Positions 6,719 through 7,186 of a stretch of DNA of 7,186 nucleotides are shown one piece after another. The translations under genes and the position numbers were made by a program. Under the pieces are notes generated by a model. That model was not told the DNA's origin. It did no database searches and saw only the letters and a program-made list of their open reading frames with translations. The DNA comes from JAOZMY01 sp964577975 (GTDB taxonomy: Bacteria; Desulfobacterota; S145-22): positions 1 to 7,186 of the forward strand of contig CAZOBB010000142.1 in the NCBI GenBank assembly GCA_964577975.1, written 5' to 3'. How positions within the stretch are numbered: position 1 is the stretch's first letter; the number at the start of each line of letters is the position of its first letter.

Positions 6719-6756
6719 CTTCCCTTCAAAAAAAAGTTCTCTTGACCTAAGGGAAG
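6719..6756. repeat. 8-bp inverted repeat around the plus-strand promoter candidate
   Basis: CTTCCCTT (6719-6726) and AAGGGAAG (6749-6756) are perfect complements separated by 22 bases. The interval contains an A-tract (6728-6735) and the TTGACC box at 6742-6747. It could be a regulator site or a weak hairpin. The arms are low in complexity, so chance is quite possible. Confidence 0.3.
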
Positions 6757-6771
6757 AAAATGGTGTATGTG
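6742..6771 (+). promoter_or_regulatory. Candidate promoter of the MBL-fold gene
   Basis: TTGACC (6742-6747, five of six) is followed by 18 bases and TATGTG (6766-6771, three of six). An A-tract at 6728-6735 lies just upstream and could act as an UP element. Transcription would start near 6778, leaving a leader of about 50 bases before ATG 6831. The weak -10 box makes this a moderate candidate only. It is divergent from the atp promoter, with about 95 bases between the two -35 boxes. Confidence 0.4.
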
Positions 6772-6830
6772 CAACGTGTTATGGACGCATGGTCCCATCG
6801 TTACTTTCAATTTTCACCCAGGAGAATCCG

Positions 6831-7186
6831 ATGATAAAAGTTACCTGTTTAGGGGCGGCCGGAACCGTGACGGGGTCCAACTACCTCGTGGAAAACGCGC
6901 AAGGGAAACAAATACTGGTCGATTGCGGCCTATTCCAAGGGGGCCGCCTCATGGAAATGCGAAACTGGATGGACTGGGAATTCAATCCTTCAAAAATCAA
7001 AACCCTTTTTTTGACCCATGCCCATATCGACCATTCGGGTCGCATCCCCAAGCTCGTGAAAGATGGATTCAAGGGAAACATTCTCACATCACGCCCGACG
7101 GCGGAGCTCTGCGAAATCATGCTTCTCGATTCGGCCCACATCCAAGAGATGGACGCGGAATGGCAGACGAGAAAAAACAAACGCAA
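6831..7186 (+). CDS. MBL-fold metallohydrolase, beta-CASP / RNA-processing type (N-terminal 118 residues, cut by window edge)
   Basis: The product starts MIKVTCLGAAGTVTGSNYLV. It carries DCGLFQGGR at 31-39 and the metal-binding HxHxDH motif as H63-A-H65-I-D67-H68, in the context LTHAHIDHSGRIPKL. This pattern, with an AAGTVTGSNYLVE-type opening, is typical of the bacterial relatives of CPSF-73 (metallo-beta-lactamase plus beta-CASP domains), cytoplasmic zinc-dependent nucleases or nuclease-like proteins usually about 450-540 residues long. The beta-CASP domain and later metal ligands lie outside the window, so the subfamily and nuclease activity are inferred. The start ATG has AGGAGA at 6820-6825, five bases upstream. 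The gene is divergent from the atp operon across 248 bp; nothing in the sequence ties its function to ATP synthase. Plus-strand translation stays open to the window edge. Confidence 0.88.
   Translation, partial: MIKVTCLGAAGTVTGSNYLVENAQGKQILVDCGLFQGGRLMEMRNWMDWEFNPSKIKTLFLTHAHIDHSGRIPKLVKDGFKGNILTSRPTAELCEIMLLDSAHIQEMDAEWQTRKNKR

Noticed and set aside
6781..6798. Small hairpin (GGAC / GTCC) in the leader of the MBL-fold gene
   Set aside because: A four-base stem is too short to support a regulatory claim.
6583..6810. Upstream in-frame extension of atpX giving a 217-residue protein
   Set aside because: The extra residues show no b-subunit similarity, they cover the best operon promoter (6617-6645), and ATG 6582 begins the usual b' N-terminus directly before the membrane helix.
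6881..7186. Minus-strand open frame at the right edge
   Set aside because: It is antisense to the MBL-fold gene, which has the HxHxDH motif and a good ribosome site.

Overview
The window holds most of a bacterial F-type ATP synthase operon on the minus strand, flanked by two genes cut off by the window edges. In minus-strand (transcription) order the operon is: b' subunit (atpX), b (atpF), delta (atpH), alpha (atpA), gamma (atpG), beta (atpD) and epsilon (atpC). This is the whole F1 sector plus two different peripheral-stalk b subunits. The membrane-sector genes for a (atpB) and c (atpE) are absent. At the left edge lies the N-terminal part of a bacterial-type prolyl-tRNA synthetase (proS), also on the minus strand. 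At the right edge, divergent on the plus strand, starts a metallo-beta-lactamase-fold protein of the beta-CASP / RNA-processing type.

Organism (inference): a bacterium, probably Gram-negative, with base composition a little above 50% GC by eye. Two dissimilar b subunits, a signal-like N-terminus on the longer one and a split operon lacking atpB/atpE recall Desulfobacterota (Deltaproteobacteria, e.g. Geobacter-like) and neighbouring phyla such as Nitrospirota. The sequence alone does not fix the phylum.

Layout: 1-632 proS (5' part of the gene, minus). 633-755 is a compact junction in which an 11-bp-stem terminator of the atp operon physically overlaps a near-consensus promoter for proS. 756-6582 is the atp operon, with gaps of at most 25 bp; both b-subunit genes overlap the next gene, and atpH uses a TTG start. 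6583-6830 is a divergent intergenic region with a TTGACA-type promoter for the operon and a weaker candidate for the plus-strand gene. 6831-7186 is the 5' part of the MBL-fold gene. No stretch longer than 300 bases lacks a gene.

How the parts work together: b/b' and delta form the stator connecting F1 to the membrane, alpha3beta3 is the catalytic head, and gamma/epsilon form the central rotor. All key catalytic motifs are intact, so the enzyme should be functional once a and c are supplied from another locus. I found no mobile element, CRISPR array, tRNA or rRNA, and no convincing novel system. The points most worth a second look are the nested terminator/promoter at 663-716, the missing Fo genes, and the start and overlap arrangements of the stalk genes.
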